The notes beneath the pieces were generated by a model, which worked only from the letters and a program-made list of their open reading frames with translations, made no database searches and was not told where the DNA came from. A stretch of DNA of 64,000 bases from assembly GCA_024516035.1 (NCBI GenBank), contig CM044966.1:1578221-1642220 (forward strand), in the 5' to 3' direction. Positions 45,805 through 55,259 of the stretch are shown one piece after another. Position 1 is the first letter of the stretch, and every line of letters starts with the position of its first letter. The position numbers and the translations under genes were made by a program. The stretch is from Bactericera cockerelli (lineage: Eukaryota; Arthropoda; Insecta; Hemiptera; Triozidae).

Positions 45805-46300
45805 TTATTATTATGGGTGATTTTAATTGTGATCTTAATGTTGCTAATCTGCATTCCACAAGATGTAAATGATGTCTATCAGTTTATCCTTTTTACCCTC
45901 AAAATCGACATTTAACTTATATTTTACAATTGTTACTGTGTAAGAGTATGGATAGAACTTAAAATATTATACTACTACATTCAGACATAAGTAAAGCTTT
46001 TGATTCGGCTGATTAAAAGCTAAAGAGATACAAAAATATTTCTACTTCTTCACTTCTGTTCTTCAAAAGTTTTCTACATATTATTATTATAAAATCGCTA
46101 GCAATATATCTTCAATGGTGATGCTTTATCTGACATTTTATCTACAACAACAGATGCTCTTCAAGGCAGTATACTAGGTCCCATTTTATTTTCGATGTTT
46201 ATGAATGACACTGAAAAAATATTTACATGGTATACTTTTCATTTGTATGCTGATGACAACTTTTTATCCATTCTTTCGTTGATAATAATATTATTAATGG
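45805..46300 (+). pseudogene. Decayed LINE fragment with endonuclease and RT motifs
   Basis: At 45813 the translation IIMGDFNCDLN matches the GDFN motif of apurinic-type endonucleases. At 45985 DISKAFDSAD matches RT block A. At 46155-46260 ALQGSILGPILFSMF, MNDTEKIFTW and LYADDN match RT blocks B and C. Stops and frame changes separate the pieces, and most of the ORF is deleted. It lies in intron 7 of the large gene. Confidence 0.7.
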
Positions 46301-46401
46301 TGTTCAAATATTGAATTATGTTTAGTGTTGATCCTGTCATTTCAATTAATGGCCTTATGTCCAATTACTGAGTTCTATGGGCGATTTTGTGTCATATTTA
46401 C

Positions 46402-46611
46402 CTATAAGAGTTCGACAAGTTTGGTCAGGAGCGGGACACGGGACTAACATAGGGACAGGTACAGGATGGTGAGCCGCGGCCCTCGGGTTGGGAACCACTT
46501 TTCTCTTGGAGAACAACCAATTTTCTTCCCAGGTTTCAAGGTCGTTGATGAATTCTATTCCGATGTTGAGAGAACTGTCTGAATCGTAACCTTCTTCTAA
46601 GAGAGCAGAAC
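46402..46611 (-). CDS. Large gene, exon 7
   Basis: 210 bp, phase 1 on both sides, acceptor TTCTCAG and donor ATAG|GTAAAT. It encodes SALLEEGYDSDSSLNIGIEF, then INDLETWEENWLFSKRKVV and a Pro-rich tail ending DQTCRTLI. The first half of the exon with its acceptor is copied three times just upstream (46.70-47.07 kb). A 30-bp piece also occurs at 50.86 kb. Confidence 0.75.
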
Positions 46612-47066
46612 CTGAGAATAGAATGGCATGGAATTGAATAAAATAGAACAATTGAAAGAAATAGAACAATTGAATGAAAAAGAATAATTGAAAAGAATTC
46701 TTCCCAGGTTTCAAGGTTGTTAATAAATTCTATTCCAATGTTGAGAGAACTGTCTGAATCGTAACCTTCTTCTAATAGCGCAGAACCTGAGAATAGAATG
46801 GCATGGAATTGAATAAAATAGAACAATTGAATGAAAAAGAATAATTGAAAAGAATTCTTCCCAGGTTTCAAGGTCGTTGATGAATTCTATTTCGATGTTC
46901 AGAGAACTGCGCCTTCTTCTAACAGAGCAGATCCTGAGAATAGAATGGCATGGACTTGAATAAAATAGAACAATTGAAAGAAATAGAACAATTGAAAAGA
47001 ATTCTTCCCAGGTTTCAAGGTCGTTGATGAATTCTATTCCGATGTTGAGAGAACTGTCTGAAGGTT
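46612..47066 (-). repeat. Three partial copies of exon 7 with its acceptor
   Basis: CTTCCCAGGTTTCAAGG at 46525 (exon) recurs at 46700, 46857 and 47004. Copies 1 and 2 keep the acceptor (CAGAACCTGAGAATAG and CAGATCCTGAGAATAG); the third is truncated. Linkers are GAATAAAATAGAACAATTGA units. Confidence 0.85.
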
Positions 47067-47395
47067 TGAAATGATCTCATACACTTTGTATAAATATACA
47101 GTAAATTGATTGATTGAAGGTTGTTTTTTTTTTATCTCTGTTTACTCGCATTAATATGCATATATGTAATCATGCAATTATTACGTAAACAGGTAACACG
47201 ATTTTAAATTTAAAAAATATTACAGGGGGGTTATTATTAATATTACAAAAAAATATTATTGTAATGGGATTATTACTGCACAGAAACAATCACACAACAC
47301 TTTCAAATTTTTCTATTTTGTTTAAAATTGTTAGTTAAATTGTGATGACCCTCAACAGTTAATGACGGAGCCTTTGGGATTTATCAAGAAACAAA

Positions 47396-48803
47396 ATGAT
47401 CGCGCAACGCCACGTGTTGGCGGTCATGTGTGTCCTCGCCGTGGCTATCGGGTACTTCATGCGCATGAGCTTCAACTTGGCCCTGGTGGTGATGGCGCAG
47501 GCGCCGCACTTCAGCACTGACAAGGTGGACCCCAACGGGTGCCCCGGAGTGGTCGCCAATGCGTCCGACATTAAGAAATATGAGTTCAACTGGAATGAGG
47601 GCACCCAAGGCATCATCCTTAGCTCCTTCTACATTGGCTATCTTCTCACCCACGTTCCTGCAGGAATGCTCGCCGAGAAGTTTGGGGGTAAACTCACGCT
47701 CGGCCTGGGCATTCTGTTCACCGCACTCCTCACGATCATCACCCCTCTGGTGGCGTACCAGGGACCTGTTGCTCTGTCTGTACAGCGAGCCCTCATAGGA
47801 GCCGGTGAGGGCACCATGTTCCCGGGGCTCAACCAACTCTTGGCCGCGTGGATCCCTCTGAGTGAACGAGGCAAAATAGGATCCTTTTGTTTTGCAGGTG
47901 TACAAGGCGGAAGCATGGCCAGTCTTATATTCACGGGCTATCTACTTGAGTTCACTAATAACTACTGGCCGGCAGTATTCTACGTCTACGGAACTATGGG
48001 CGTTGTCTGGTTCATTGTGTGGTATTTCATCTGCTCCAATGACCCGGCTTCGAATAAATTCATTACCCAGGAAGAGAAAGATTACTGAGAAAATTGGGAG
48101 TCTTTCACGAAGGACGGATCTCCCAAGTACTCCTTGGAAATCCATCCTCACCTCTCCCCCGGTGTTAGCCCTGCTGGTAGGAGAGATGGGACATGACTGG
48201 GGCCTGTATACCATCAACACAGACTTGCCCGAGTACATGGCAAGTGTGATGAAGTTCTCTATTGGAAGTAACGTTCTCCTCTCATCCCTACCCTTCCTCG
48301 CCATGTTCCTGTTTGCTATAGGCTCCGGCTGGCTGAGTGACAAGATGTTGGCTCTAGGCAAAATGTCTGTGACCGCAAACCGGAAGCTTTTCACCATCAC
48401 TGCTGCCGTGGGTCCTGCCATTGGCATTATCCTAGCTTCCTATGCTGGTTGCAACAGGGTTGTTGTCATCATCATGTTCACCCTGGGCATGGGTCTAATG
48501 GGCTGCTACTATCCCTCCATTCAAGTCAATTGTCTGGATCTTTCGCCCAACTACGTCGGGTCCCTCATGGGTCTAGTGAATGGGCTGGGCTCCGTCAGTG
48601 GAATCACTGCCCCCATGCTCGTGGGTTTCATGGCCCCTGACAACACAATGAATCAGTGGCGGCTCATCTTCTGGATCACCTTCTTCATTCTCATAGGCAC
48701 AGGTTTGGTGTTTATTGTCGCGGGCTCCGCCAAAGTACAACCGTGGAACGGAGAAGATGTACCATTGCCTGCTGGCGAGCCAGTTGTCTTGGAAGTTGAC
48801 TAA
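47396..48803 (+). pseudogene. Intronless SLC17-type MFS transporter copy with frameshift
   Basis: Similar to anion/phosphate cotransporters of the SLC17 branch of the major facilitator superfamily, which move organic anions or phosphate with Na+ or H+ across membranes. The first frame (47396-48088, 230 codons) has TM1 near residues 8-28, GGKLTLGLGILFTALLTIIT as a loop and TM, and the family signature GAGEGTMFPGLNQLLAAWIP followed by SERGKIGS. It stops at TGA 48086. The rest (PWKSILTSPPVLALL through a C-terminal TM ending VVLEVD, stop at 48801-48803) lies in the +1 frame, so one extra base sits near 48075-48100. Together the two parts give about 467 residues, normal for the family. There is no intron, coding GC is high against AT-rich flanks, and an A12 run lies at 49045, which suggests a retrocopy. 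A living gene with an assembly error is the alternative. It lies in intron 6 of the large gene on the opposite strand. Confidence 0.85.
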
Positions 48804-49061
48804 AATGGAGAACTAAAGTTCGGAAACATGTATATCACTATGATACAAACTAAAGTTTGGTCTAACATATCACTGCGATCTCACATTTGGTCTAACATAT
48901 CACTATGATCACACGAATGAGGTGAATCACATTCGGAATTCTGTATGTTTTGTGTTGTACACATTGTCGTGGTAAGCGAGTAACATGGAGAACTAAAGTC
49001 TGATTTTAATTACACTATGATCTCACACATTCTGGAACATCTATAAAAAAAAAAAATTAAA

Positions 49062-49720
49062 ATTCAATTCCCACTATGAAATCATAAAAAAGAAAGCAAT
49101 TCGAATGTTAGGATTTCTATATCGACAAACACAAGACTTCACCAAGCCAAGTACACTAAAAACTTTATACTTTGTCTATGTTCGGTCCCACCTAGAATAG
49201 TGCTCAAGTGTCTGGTCTCCTCAATATAATGTTCATATTTCTTCTATTGAATCTGTTCAAAGAGCTTTTTTAAGAATACTCGCATACAAATTGAAAATAC
49301 AAATATCTAATCATAATTATAATGAGATCATGAAATCTCAAGATATAAAATCACTTGAACATCGAAGAAATATGCTAGACCTAACATTCCTACACAAGAT
49401 CAAGATCATTCATAATAAAATAGATACTCCAGACTTACTTGATCAACTCGATTTTCATGTAAAACAATTTAACTCCAGGAATAAAAATACTTTCAAACTT
49501 CGTAGGAATAGAACAAACATAGGCGAATTCTCCCCACTCCAGCGAATGCAAAAACTAGGAAACAATATAGCTGAAAAAGTTGATATATTTTTTTGTTGTC
49601 AAAATGAATTGTGCATATGATTTTTGTTTGTAATTTAATGTTGTAAAGATGTTTGTATTTTAATATTGTAATAAATGGGAATACATCCCGTCAATTCTTG
49701 TAAAAAAAAAAAAAAAATAT
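49062..49720 (+). pseudogene. 5'-truncated non-LTR retroelement, C-terminal RT region with poly(A)
   Basis: The frame reads AIRMLGFLYRQTQDF, TLYFVYVRSHLE, a TAG, then CSSVWSPQYNVHISSIE, VQRAFLRILAYKL, SLEHRRNMLDLTFLHKIKI and a tail ending NELCI at 49618. This is the usual 3' part of jockey/I-type reverse transcriptases after the catalytic palm. An A15 run at 49702-49716 closes the 3' end. It starts right after the A12 tail of the transporter copy. Confidence 0.8.
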
Positions 49721-49762
49721 ATTAATATTAAAAATATAATTATTATTGTTGATTCGTATCTG

Positions 49763-50926
49763 TCACCTCTCATGAATGGTAATATTATATATATATTTTA
49801 TTAAACATAAAAAAACATTATTCAGTACATCATCATTTGGGTGACAACCCAAAACACTTGCAGCATTGCCTCGTTGAACTGCAAGGCTTATCTGTTGCAG
49901 CAAATAATTTCCCGATCTTGGGTCTCCAGTCTTTTTTACAATGGATCTTTTTAGTTCTTCTAGCCATTGTTTAGCTTCTTTACAAATCGGCCCCATTGTT
50001 TCAATCGCAAAAGCTTTCAAAATGTAATTCTGTCGTTCTAGATGGAGATATTTTCTATGTTTATTTACACATGCTCTCTCTGCGGCTGCTCCAGCATTAC
50101 ATTTGGTAAGCGGAAGGTTTGAGGGTGCTAGGGTATCGCTACATGTAGCATCCCTTATCAAAATCTGCCCGTTGGACCATGGCACGATTGTAATTCCATC
50201 GGGTCTAGATATATTTTCAGGACATAAACCCGGTGGTTCCAGCTGACAAGGAACATCGATCAGTGTGAGGGTTCTTTTAATTATGTCATTCAAGCTAGCA
50301 TGGCGAGGAAATCTTTCTGTACTTTTCTGGCAACTCAAAGGATGGATGGCTCTTTCGTCAACAGTTTCACCGCAGATGCAAGGATGTGGCCTACAAAGGG
50401 TAGAGCCTAGCCGCAGTCCTACACATATCCGGAATGATTTACTGTCAACAAAAGTGCCAACTTGTTTGGAAGGAATTGCTTGTAACCATGCTCCTGATTC
50501 TGGTTCTTGGAGAGCTTTGAAGCGGGCTTTATCTTCATTTGCAGAAAAAATTAAATCATTTTCAACAATTTTTTCAATAATAATATCATCCCAGCTCTTC
50601 TGATTCGATTGAATTTCAGGTGTTTTCTGAAATTTGATATTTCATTCATCATAACATTCCTTTGTAAAGCATATTTCAAAATCATTTTCAGGTGTGTTCA
50701 AAATTTTGGAAACTAAAGGTTTCACGCTTTTTAAAGATGTAAGAAAAGCCGGTAGTGTAATATCTGAAAGCTTTCGTATTCCAAGGCCACCAAAAGCAAC
50801 AGGGAGAGATGCTTGACACCATTGTATATTTGTTCGTTTAAGATTCAGAATGCATTGTTGATGATTTCTATTCCGATGTTGAGAGAACTGAATTCCAACA
50901 GAGCCAATACTGAGAATGCTGGGCAA
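49763..50926 (-). pseudogene. 5'-truncated LINE: RT tail, zinc knuckle and endonuclease-like domain, one in-frame TGA
   Basis: One frame runs from about 50860 to 49763. It starts with the tail of a reverse transcriptase (LPVAFGGLGIRKLSDITLPA), has a TGA at 50642-50644, and continues in the same frame through RICVGLRLGSTLCRPHPCIC, a C-x-C...H-x4-C knuckle (CICGETVDERAIHPLSC), and RPDGITIVPWSNGQILIRDA with KHRKYLHL, a PD-(D/E)XK-like pattern. It ends in QRGNAASVLG. The first about 25 codons are not LINE: they match a piece of exon 7 of the host gene. It lies in intron 6 of the large gene, same strand. Confidence 0.8.
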
Positions 50927-51129
50927 TGCTGGGCATTCAACAAAATATTTATTTTATAATACTGAGAAAGCAATAGCATTTTCAAATACGGCTAATGCCT
51001 ACGGCATTCTCTTCTTTTATTTTTTTTTAATCTTATTTCAAGCGTTCTATTTTGATCTTACCATCTGAGAAGAGCACTTACCGATAGATGGATAACAATA
51101 TTTGTATTTCTTTTTCAATAGTTAGAAAG

Positions 51130-51290
51130 TACCGACCTCTGTAGCTGGATCGATAAGGCGGCGGACTTTTAATCTGGAGGTCGGTGGTTCAAGTCCCAAG
51201 TTCAGCAAAGATTTAGTAAAGCGAGTTTGAGTAGTTGTGACATCACGAAAGTGATCAACACAAAATATAACTTAACTTTTTTAACAATGT
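51130..51290 (+). mobile_element. tRNA-derived SINE, family C
   Basis: ACCTCTGTAGCTGGATCGAT ... GTTCAAGTCCCAAG ... GTGATCAACACAAAATATAA. Confidence 0.75.
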
Positions 51291-51400
51291 AACTGAATTC
51301 CAACAGAACCTACGGCTAATTGCCTACGGCATTCTCTTCTTTCATTTTTTTTTAATTCTTATTTCAAGCGTTCTATTTTGATCTTACCATCTGAGAAGAG

Positions 51401-52352
51401 CACTCACCGATAGATAGATAAAAATACTTTTTTTTTCATTAGTTAGAAAGTGGAGGATTGAGTAGTTGAGCACTTACCTATAGATAGATAAAAATACTTT
51501 GTTTTTCATTAGTTAGAAAGTGGAGGATTGAGCAGTTGAGCACTTACCTATAGATAGATAAAAATACTTTGTTTTTCATTAGTTAGAAAGTGGAGGATTG
51601 AGCAGTTGAGCACTTACCTATAGATAGATAAAAATACTTTGTTTTTCATTAGTTAGAAAGTGGAGGATTGAGCAGTTGAGCACTTACCTATAGATAGATA
51701 AAAATACTTTGTTTTTCATTAGTTAGAAAGTGGAGGATTGAGCACTTACCGATAGATAGATAAAAATATTTGTATTTATTTTTCATTAATTAGAAAGTGG
51801 AGGATTGAGCACTTACCGATAGATAGATAAATATATTTGCATTTATTATTCGTTAGTTAGAAAGTGGAGGATTGAGCACTTACCGATAGATAGATAAATA
51901 TATTTGCATTTATTATTCATTAATTAGAAAGTGGAGGATTGAGCACTTACCGATAGATAGATAAATATATTTGCATTTATTATTCGTTAGTTAGAAAGTG
52001 GAGGATTGAGCACTTACCGATAGATAGATAAATATATTTGCATTTATTATTCATTAATTAGAAAGTGGAGGATTGAGCACTTACCGATAGATAGATAAAT
52101 ATATTTGCATTTATTATTCGTTAGTTAGAAAGTGGAGGATTGAGCACTTACCGATAGATAGATAAATATATTTGCATTTATTATTCATTAATTAGAAAGT
52201 GGAGGATTGAGCACTTACCGATAGATAGATAAATATATTTGCATTTATTATTCATTAATTAGAAAGTGGAGGATTGAGCACTTACCGATAGATAGATAAA
52301 TATATTTGCATTTATTATTCATTAATTAGAAAGTGGAGGATTGAGCACTTAC
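51401..52352 (-). repeat. 67/70-bp minisatellite repeating the exon-6 splice donor
   Basis: CACTTACC (complement GGTAAGTG) starts at 51471, 51541, 51611, 51681, 51743, 51810, 51877, 51944, 52011, 52078, 52145, 52212, 52279 and at the real donor, 52346. CACTCACC stands at 51401. Spacing is 70 bp on the left and exactly 67 bp on the right. An outlier copy lies at 51075. Confidence 0.9.
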
Positions 52353-52545
52353 CGTCGACAATATCGCGGCCCAGCTCCGGGCACGGTGCCCTGTGACTGT
52401 CGCCCTCATACGTGACGCCGTACAGACCTGGCACGCCCCGTGACGGCGGATCCGTGACGCACGCGTGACTCACGTCTCCGTCCTTCTCCTCCTGCTCGTA
52501 CTCATTGGGTGAGTAGCGCGTGATCACCTCCTCGATGTGCTCCAC
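52353..52545 (-). CDS. Large gene, exon 6
   Basis: 193 bp, phase 0 in and 1 out, acceptor TTCCCAG and donor ACG|GTAAGTGC. It encodes VEHIEEVITRYSPNEYEQEE, then a Pro/Gly-rich segment ending GRDIVDG. The donor and the first 60 bases of the intron are the founder unit of a 14-copy tandem array at 51401-52352. Confidence 0.8.
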
Positions 52546-52799
52546 CTGGGAATTGGGAGTGAGTGGGATGGGAATTATATTTTTTTTTTTTTGGTTTTAT
52601 TTAATGTGGCAGGATTCTCAATTTTTGAGCTCTTCCATCCAACCACAAAATTTGTGTAGTCTTATTCTAAAGGTTTTAAGAATTTGACTACACAGGATTT
52701 AAACATTTCTAATGTTTGTGCATTAATTCTTGCCTCCATCGGTATTATATTCCACAACCGGACTGCTATGATGTGGAAAGATTTTCATTGATTTTATTA

Positions 52800-53010
52800 T
52801 TTCTGTCCCGGTAGCTCAGTGGTGAAGGCGGCACTCTGTGAATCCAGAGATTCCGGAGGTCGCGGGTTCGAAACCCGGCCGGGACATGACAAGTTCTCCT
52901 CCCATTTGGGATTTTTACCACATTATAATATGTCTTGGGCTTACTGCTGGAATAATGGGACTTTGTTAGTCTTAATCGAGCAGTATAAATAAGGCAATAT
53001 ATTATTATTA
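52800..53010 (+). mobile_element. tRNA-derived SINE, family D (reference)
   Basis: Head CCCGGTAGCTCAGTGGTGAA, box B GGGTTCGAAACCC, CCGGGACATGACAAGTTCTC, CCCATTTGGGATTTTTACCA, TGGAATAATGGGACTTTG, TAATCGAGCAGTATAAATAA. Confidence 0.85.
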
Positions 53011-53429
53011 TTTAAGAAAGCAACTGCACCAACACAGATATAAAGTCAACGGGTGACATCTATGAGGGCAATAACTGTTGCTGGTCTCTTCCCTACGGGA
53101 AAATATCCGCTTGGTTTTCCAGGGTGTAAAATGTTGACATGATGCAATTAATGGGAGATTTAAAGAGACATGTTTCTTTCTTGTTTGGCAGGTTTTTTCT
53201 TGTTTGGAAATGAATTTATTTGGATTTTTTTTAAGATGAGTGTTTCATAGCCGTTTTTAATTCCCGAAAAAACAATTTCTTTTATGTGGAAAGCCTACTG
53301 TAGGGAAGAATATGGAATGTTTCAATGGTGAAGAAATTTTTCTCTGTCAATATTGGTATCCTTGCAAAACTCAGCGGTAGTTACGAGTGTCTTTTGCTCA
53401 TTCTCATTAAAAAGAAATAAAAAAGATAT

Positions 53430-53600
53430 TATTTTTTTGAGATAAGTACTCCACAGCCGTTTTTATTTCGTAACCGTGAAACAGGAGCTACTGTAGACGC
53501 TTGTGGTCAGTGTTGTAGCCTGCCCATCCCGTAGTAATCCGTAGTATGCCTCCCCTCTGATGGGCGAAAAGTAACACAATAGTTCCCATTTAGGTGCTGG
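53430..53600 (-). mobile_element. Family F SINE, tail part
   Basis: Reverse strand. CGTGAAACAGGAGCTACTGT and GCCTCCCCTCTGATGGGCG. Confidence 0.7.
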
Positions 53601-53744
53601 GAGTTTCATATTGCATGATCTTGATTAATGTACTCATAACAGTTAGTATTTAGCATTGATAAGAGTTTCATATAGTTACTTTTAGACTTGACGTTTTTTA
53701 TATTTTGTATTTTATAATAAATAAAACAAATTACTTAGTTAGTT

Positions 53745-54000
53745 ATTTGTGTTAATATGTCACAATTTTAAGTGGGTAGCATCGACATTAAGAGAACTAT
53801 AATGCTAATGCATCATATCTCCAACGCGCCCAACCATCATATTCCAAAATCAATTTCGTAACGCCGCCACTGGTTGTTGCCCACGATAGAGTAGGCCCCG
53901 ACATTCAAAGTACAGAGCGGGAAAAGTTGAGACCCTTCCGGTATTCAAACCCGGGTCACCTGAAGTGCAAGCCCAGCATGCTACCTCCAAGGTGACTACT
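53745..54000 (-). mobile_element. tRNA-derived SINE, family A
   Basis: Reverse strand. GTGGGTAGCATCGACATTA through TTCAAACCCGGGTCACCTG. Confidence 0.75.
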
Positions 54001-54062
54001 TTTTTTATTGTTATTTCTTTATTAAAATTTATCGTTCCCATGGGGACCCAATAGACAAAATA

Positions 54063-54251
54063 ATGAAATACAAAAATTTAACATTGAAAACATTGAAATT
54101 ATTTTTAAAAAAATCAGGTGATGGTAGAACAAGTTCCTACGTATCACAAAAAATAAGTCTAGCAATACAAAGAGGAAATGCCGCGGCAGTTGTGGGCTGT
54201 GAGCCCCAGGGAGATGAGTTGGTTGAAAAATTGAGAAAAGATAATAATTAA
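54063..54251 (+). pseudogene. Short LINE C-terminal fragment
   Basis: The translation GDGRTSSYVSQKISLAIQRG NAAAVVGC parallels GDPRSGNYLLQQISLAVQRG NAASVLGC of the LINE at 49.8-50.9 kb, with about 60% identity, so it is a related family. It lies just past the exon-5 donor, opposite strand. Confidence 0.65.
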
Positions 54252-54278
54252 AAAAAAAAAAATTAAAATACAACTTAC

Positions 54279-54527
54279 CGTTGTACACAGAAGACTCGTT
54301 CGTCCTTTGCTCCACACGCGTTCTCGATCCTCCGTTCGTGCGCCGCCATCTTGACAATCTTCTCCGTCGCCATCTTGGATTCCACTCCCAGCGCACTCTA
54401 GCGGGCCGATTTTGAACTCGCACGTCGCTTTCACTGACGTGTTGACGCTCCTGAGAGGAGCTCCCGAGGCGTCGCGATCCTCCGTGGAACTGGTGACGGT
54501 TTTCGAGTGCTGACACTTCTCCACAAT
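54279..54527 (-). CDS. Large gene, exon 5
   Basis: 249 bp, 83 codons, phase 0 on both sides, acceptor CGCACAG and donor ACG|GTAAGT. It begins IVEKCQHSKTV, continuing the helix of exon 4, then becomes Asp/Gly/Arg-rich and ends TSLLCTT. Only this frame joins the neighbouring exons, although the two other frames are also long. It is more GC-rich than the flanking introns. Confidence 0.75.
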
Positions 54528-54574
54528 CTGTGCGGAACAGAGGGAATTCACAAATCATGAAACATGAGCCGTAT

Positions 54575-54780
54575 TTTTCGTTCTAACCAAGGTGGATTCA
54601 ACTGGAATAAAATGAACGAACTGGAAGAAAGTCATTTTTCTTTTGGAAGAGGAAAAATCTTGTTCCAGTTTGGTTAACCAAAATGGATTTAGAAAATTCT
54701 TGCTTCCAGTTCTTTTGCTTCAAGTCCATTGTTTATTTTCAAAAGTACCGAAACGCATTTTTCTTTCACGAAGAGTGGGG
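54575..54780. mobile_element. MITE family K, partial copy
   Basis: Inverse orientation: GGAAGAAAGTCATTTTTCTT, TTTGGTTAACCAAAATGG, AAGTACCGAAACGCATTTTT. It is cut by the family D SINE at 54781. Confidence 0.7.
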
Positions 54781-54980
54781 AATAATAATATCGCCTCATT
54801 TATACTGCCCGATTAGAACTATTGTGTCCTATTATCCCAGCAGTAAGCTCAAGACGTATTATTATGTGGTAAAAATCCCAAATGGGAGGATAACTTGTCA
54901 TGTCTCGGTTGGGTTTCGAACCCGCGACCTCTGGAATCTTTGGATTCACAGAGTGCCGCTTTTATCACTGAACTTAATTT
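54781..54980 (-). mobile_element. tRNA-derived SINE, family D
   Basis: Reverse strand. CATTTATACTGCCCGATTAG to TTATCACTGAACTTAA. Confidence 0.8.
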
Positions 54981-55259
54981 AACTTGCAAACGCTGCGCTG
55001 GCTTAGTAATATTACTAAGCCAGAAATATTAGAAATGGGAAGTATTGTGCTCGTTTCTATAAAAACATAATAATGTTCATTTTTTATTTTGTGAAGCAAC
55101 ACACATATTTATATTGTCCTGGCTGAACATGCTACTTTCAAGTTCAATTTTCATTTGATCAAGTTTTGAAATAATTGAGTCGAAGTCAATTAGTTAATTT
55201 GAAAATTGGTTTAGAGTGGAAATTTTAATTTTACAAATTTTAAGATAGCCTAGGTAAGA

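Noticed and set aside
46536..46871. 111-codon minus-strand frame beside exon 7
   Set aside because: It is a duplicated exon-7 half running into linker repeats. No donor at its end, so not an exon.
47384..48427. Minus-strand frames of 98-173 codons over the transporter
   Set aside because: Shadows of the GC-rich + strand coding sequence.
51401..52352. CRISPR-like array
   Set aside because: Direct 67-bp units without unique spacers in a eukaryotic intron. A minisatellite.
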